This document shows, one piece after another, positions 32,295 through 36,002 of a stretch of DNA of 36,002 nt. Under the pieces are notes generated by a model. That model was not told the DNA's origin. It searched no databases and saw only the letters and a list, made by a program, of their open reading frames with translations. Each line of letters starts with the position of its first letter. Within the stretch, counting starts at the first letter, position 1. The translations under genes were made by a program, and so were the position numbers. Source of the stretch: Bigelowiella natans CCMP2755 (lineage: Eukaryota; Cercozoa; Chlorarachniophyceae); contig ADNK01002780.1 in NCBI GenBank assembly GCA_000320545.1, positions 1-36,002 on the forward strand, read 5' to 3'.

Positions 32295-33479
32295 TCATCG
32301 AAGATCCGGGAAGGAGCGTTGCTGTGCACTTTTCAGATGAGGCGCCAGTGCAACCTTAGCCATCGTTGGAGTAAGTACCATGCTATCTCCTTCGGGTTTC
32401 ATTGCTCTCGGTTCAATGTCCATTTTGGATTCAGGTGGCTCAGCGAGGCCTGAAATTCTGTGCTGCAACAAATCAGGATTGCTCCTTTTTTGCCCTAATA
32501 GATTTTCCTCTCTGTGCTTCTCCTCCTCGGCCTTCTTCGATTCTTCGCGGTCCTTCTGAGCGCGCCACTCCCTCATTTCGTCGATCGTGAAGGGTTCCTC
32601 GACGCCATCGTCAGCACTATTCTCTGGAAAGCTAGACAGGGGTTGAACTACGTGCAAATTCGAAACATCTTTGCCCAGAGCAACCTATTTTTTAGTAGCA
32701 TCAACGATTGTGAACTGGGGAGGCCGGGCATAGGATCCATCAAATCCACCAACACATACTATTTTGAAGATGATGCCTTTCTTGGCCATCAAAACCACTT
32801 AGTCTATGCTAGAAAATCCTAAGAAGGAAAATACCCGAAACGAGTTTTTTTCAAAGATCATTGAACATGATAAATCACGCGGCATCTCAAAAAAAATTTT
32901 TCTTTTCGGAAAAACTACTCATATCGGTTTTGTTCGTGTCAATGGACGTCCTCTATTTATTTGTTACCAGTTCATGATACTTCTTGTTGTATGCGAGCTT
33001 CGCTATTTGGTACCACGAGACGAATATATCGTACATCTTTGGGTGCGAGAACTTCAGTCGACTAGGTGTGGCATCAAAGAGGAATGTTAACAGGCCATAT
33101 TCTTCATTATCGTCTGTATCTCGCATCTTTGTGTTTAATAGTGCAGTGCTATTCTCGCACCAGGAGGCACTTGCAATCAGAAGAATCGAATGAGTTGCAT
33201 TGTGTGTTAGTGCATCGTATTGTGCAGTGAAAAGGTTGGCAAGAGAGAGAGGGGGGGAAGGGGAGGGGGGGGGGGGGAGGGAGGTGGTGATAATTCAAAT
33301 AAAGACCATCCGGGCTTCAGCTTGAGCTCCAAATTTTCAATAGCCTCACGCACCTGAGACAAGCGAGGGGCAAAGCACATGCTTATAACATGAAGAACAC
33401 AAGGTATTGATCGTCATTCTCCGTGAAAAAAAAAGTAAAAGGCTGCAACCGCTTTGCTTATTATATATAATATTATATG

Positions 33480-33518
<39 letters not shown>

Positions 33519-35123
33519 TATTTGTATTCCATGCGTCGCGTCAGTCCTATTATATTCTTCTCTCCCACAACTACTTCACCAGTAAATAGAGAGAGAGAGT
33601 GGTGTATGCTACCTCCCTTTTGGAGACGTGCGGCAATGGGGGCCCGAACGCCGGCCGATTCTCCTCTCGGCGAGGTTTTAATCTCAACAGCGCTTTCCTT
33701 CGCGCTTTTTTGGTCGGGTGCCCTGCCCCCTCTTTCGCAGTTTCTTGCTGCTCCCCACCCTCCGCATCGATGACCTCATCGACAGCGTCATCGTACACCA
33801 TCGACGCATCTGGGAGGGGGCGGGGGAGGGGGACCGACAAGCAGAGTTATTTTAGGTGAGGTTCAGTTAAGCAAGATTCATCCCACATCGGTGGAAGAAC
33901 TCTATACGAAGTGATGACTACCAATGTCGTTCTCATACTCATAGTTTTCGGAATCGCCATCATCGTCGTCGTCACTGCCTCCCTGAGACTCGCTGATTAT
34001 TTATTAATAGGGAAGTGTAGAGAGGGGGGGGGGGGGATGAAGTGAGTTAGCACGATAACAAATCAGCGTTCGTTACATATTAAATAGCAATAATTATTCG
34101 TGTGTTATCTACCCCGAAGCGCATTTCGAGACGATGTCTTCTACGACGCCCCCTGCATCGATCTCCATCTTCCCACCACCACAAAAATAGATAACAGTCA
34201 ACAAGGTTAGTTCAGCCAACTTGTGCGCAATCCGATGTTTGTTAGGAAATAGAAGAAGAAGAAGAAGAAGAAGATGATGATGAAGAAGAAGAAGAAGAGA
34301 AAGGAGGAGGAGGAGGAGGAGGAAGAGGAGAGCCATGGCAAAAAAGGCAAATTGTAGAGAGAAAAAAAGGAACGAGCAGCAGTAACACGTAGTCCTTTGA
34401 TGACCTTTTCTTCTTCACTGTATTCATAATTTTGGCCATCTTCGTCAGCATTATCACTAACGACATTGTCGCGGGGATCGGCATGAATGCCATCCGGCAC
34501 GATTCGCGCCAAATGGCCGCTCTTTCTCCCGCTTTGCAAGCATCTTGACACTAACTCCTGCGCTTTGTCTACCCGCTAGAAAATATTGCAGGAGGGAGGA
34601 GTCATATTGAGAGGATGTGAGCGGGAGGGGGGGTAAGCTATATGACTAAGTTCTCGATTTCCCCCGTTTTGCCGCAGCATTGATATTCTTTCCCTTCTTC
34701 TCTCCTCCACCTCATTACCATCAGCCTTGTCGTCTTCACCAAGATCTCAAATGGAAGGTCGGCCTCGCAAAATTGCTCGTACCATCTGCCCATGCGTGAT
34801 GATGATGATGATGATGAAAGTGAGAAGGAATATATTGGGAGAAAGGAGGGATGGGATTCAGGGGGGGGGGTAAGTTAGCAAGTATATCGTATATGCTGGC
34901 ACAGCAATGTCTCCTACGACACACCGGCCGCACCTTGTCGCATTTGCAGCTTGGTCATTAATCTGCACTAATTCATCGCCCCTGGAGCAATGAATGAAAT
35001 GAGGGGTGGGGGGGTAGGGGGGGGACAAGAATATGATAAGCACGAAGTATAAGAAATGTAGACACTTATTGTTTGTGTATAGGTAGTTGCTGTGTGTATT
35101 CGACTCTGTTTTGCTCTTTCGTC

Positions 35124-35170
<47 letters not shown>

Positions 35171-35494
35171 TCTTCTCTCCTTTTCTCCATCCATCGCATT
35201 ATTACTTCCTCAGATTTCTCTCCTTGGCGGTCTCTGACACTTGCCACAACTCCAGAGAGCCTTATGACAAGGTGAGAGGAAGTGGGGAGGGAACATAGAA
35301 GGAGGATGAGAGACACTCAAGCGAAGACGGATAGCGGCGGTGAGAGATAATGCAGCAATTCTATCAAGGTTCTAAGAACGACAATACTTTTATTTCTAGG
35401 GTGCATAGTGAGGCCAAACGGACGCTCGGTGACCAAAACACGACGAAGAACGTTGATGCGAGCCTGGAGAGAAGAGAAGAAGAAGAAGAAGAAG

Positions 35495-35525
<31 letters not shown>

Positions 35526-35894
35526 TGCAGTGATGGAAGTTGTTGTGGTTGTTGGTGAGCAGTTGCGATGTAGTTATGAAATGGGGGCTGAAATCACAAG
35601 AGCAAAGTATGGCTTGTATTCGAGGTAGAGCATATTGAATGGTATACATACATTTTCATTTTTATACACACATATAAAATATATATTTTCTATATATGTA
35701 TATATATTAATATATGAATGTGTGTGTTGTGTGTGGAGTGTGTTCATACACCAAAAAAATGCTCAGTAAATCTGCTCCGCCAATCTCCAACTTCAAAAGA
35801 GCATTACCATCGAGGGCATGGCCACAATGCGGATGTTCTTCGGTTTCAGTAGAAGGTCGTCCTTTCTGAGGCCATCTCGGGCAATGATCTCCAC
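32295..35894 (-). CDS. PDZ-domain protein with acidic linkers (5' end probably beyond window)
   Basis: Thirteen exons in phase: 35808-35894, 35388-35463, 35206-35260, 34934-34981, 34719-34785, 34405-34575, 34113-34168, 33922-33992, 33613-33809, 33307-33353, 32968-33169, 32760-32780 and 32295-32684 (about 495 residues, no initiator exon seen). The second to fifth exons assemble a PDZ domain: RPFGLTMHPRNKSSLELWQV, then AKERNLRKGDELVQINDQAA, then FCEADLPFEILVKTTR. GLTM is the carboxylate-binding loop and GDELVQIN the conserved turn. Acidic Asp/Glu linkers and a basic patch (PTKKARRKALLRLKPRRE) follow. The segment LLTFLFDATPSRLKFSHPKM and YDIFVSWYQIAKLAYNKKYH is compact and conserved-looking but not recognised. 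The last exon has a charged helix (EMREWRAQKDREESKKAEEE). A scaffold or signalling role is inferred from PDZ biology. Introns carry GAA, CT, GT and poly-G repeats. Confidence 0.72.
33483..33517 (+). repeat. (TG)n microsatellite in intron
   Basis: About 16 TG units in the intron between exons 33613-33809 and 33307-33353 of the PDZ gene. Confidence 0.95.
34251..34332 (+). repeat. (GAA)n/(GGA)n purine tract in intron
   Basis: GAA units grading into GAT, GAA and GGA units, within the intron between exons 34405-34575 and 34113-34168 of the PDZ gene. On the transcript it is a long pyrimidine tract. Confidence 0.9.
35132..35166 (+). repeat. (CT)n microsatellite in intron
   Basis: CT run between exons 35206-35260 and 34934-34981 of the PDZ gene; purine-rich (GA)n on the transcript. 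Confidence 0.95.
35470..35525 (+). repeat. (GAA)n microsatellite abutting a splice acceptor
   Basis: About 17 GAA units, starting 7 bases from the exon 35388-35463 boundary. On the minus-strand transcript it is a (TTC)n run that forms the polypyrimidine tract directly before CTCTCCAG. Confidence 0.9.
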
Positions 35895-36002
35895 CTACAC
35901 AAAAAGAAAAAGGAGAGAGACAAGTCACGAAATCACGAAATAGCGCTCCAAAAAAAGGGGAAGGGAAGTGGGAGAAGGGGGGGGGGGGGGGGGGCTGTGC
36001 GA
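35895..36002. other. Intron or 5' flank of PDZ gene, poly-G tract
   Basis: Sequence upstream of the first recognised PDZ-gene exon; contains a run of about 17 G at 35977-35994. Its acceptor (GTGTAG before 35894) implies another exon outside the window. Confidence 0.5.

Noticed and set aside
32685-32759. Apparent in-frame TAG between two protein-like stretches, suggesting stop-codon reassignment
   Set aside because: The interval starts GTATGT after AAAATA, ends AAATAG before GTTGCT, and removing it keeps phase, so it is a 75-base intron. Complete genes elsewhere end normally at TAA, TAG and TGA.

Overview
This window is nuclear DNA from a microbial eukaryote. Genes are split by short GT-AG introns (mostly 50-350 bases), spaced about one per 3 kb on both strands, with no operons. 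Nearly every gene between about 1 and 19 kb and between 32 and 36 kb carries microsatellites (TA, CA/GT, CT, GAA, GAT, poly-C/G) in introns or low-complexity exons. Gene content and style recall a stramenopile (ochrophyte) alga, but nothing here proves the lineage.

Layout, left to right. (1) About 358-3510, minus: a multi-exon protein with a myosin-TH1-like domain, a PH domain and an acidic/Ser-rich tail. (2) 4749-6327, plus: an unrecognised coiled-coil-rich protein in AT-rich sequence. (3) 6975-7984, minus: a gamma-glutamylcyclotransferase-fold protein in five exons. (4) About 8117-8473, plus: two tentative exons of unknown identity. (5) 9024-11897, plus: a 14-exon class-IV PLP aminotransferase (BCAT type) with a probable organellar presequence. 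(6) 12758-15093, minus: an ER-luminal Hsp70 nucleotide exchange factor of the SIL1/Fes1/HSPBP1 family, with signal peptide. (7) 15858 to about 19289, plus: a polytopic membrane protein of the OST-alpha/TMEM184 (Solute_trans_a) family, with a 19-base exon. (8) 22085-23455, minus: an intronless nucleotide-sugar transporter. (9) 25067-26910, plus: a secretory-pathway fucosyltransferase-like enzyme in six exons. (10) 29246-31075, plus: a secreted protein with a vWF-D-like segment in eight exons. (11) 32295 to about 35894, minus, probably running off the right end: a PDZ-domain protein in at least 13 exons.

I rebuilt the splice structures by hand from reading frame, GT-AG sites and phase. In the five fully closed models (genes 3, 5, 6, 9 and 10) every intron phase closes and the model ends in a stop, which is the strongest support for those calls. 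Exon limits at the 3' end of gene 1, exons 3-4 of gene 2 and the centre of gene 7 are less certain.

The stretch from about 20.0 to 32.25 kb looks different: it lacks long microsatellites, and its genes are separated by blocks very rich in CTAG, TGCA and CGCG words (20.0-21.8, 27.3-28.7, 31.6-32.25 kb). Within it a GDP-sugar-type transporter and a fucosyltransferase-like enzyme are divergently arranged and could work together in Golgi/ER glycosylation. This block could be a differently evolving chromosomal segment, transferred DNA or an assembly join. I saw no rRNA, tRNA, CRISPR array or intact transposase.
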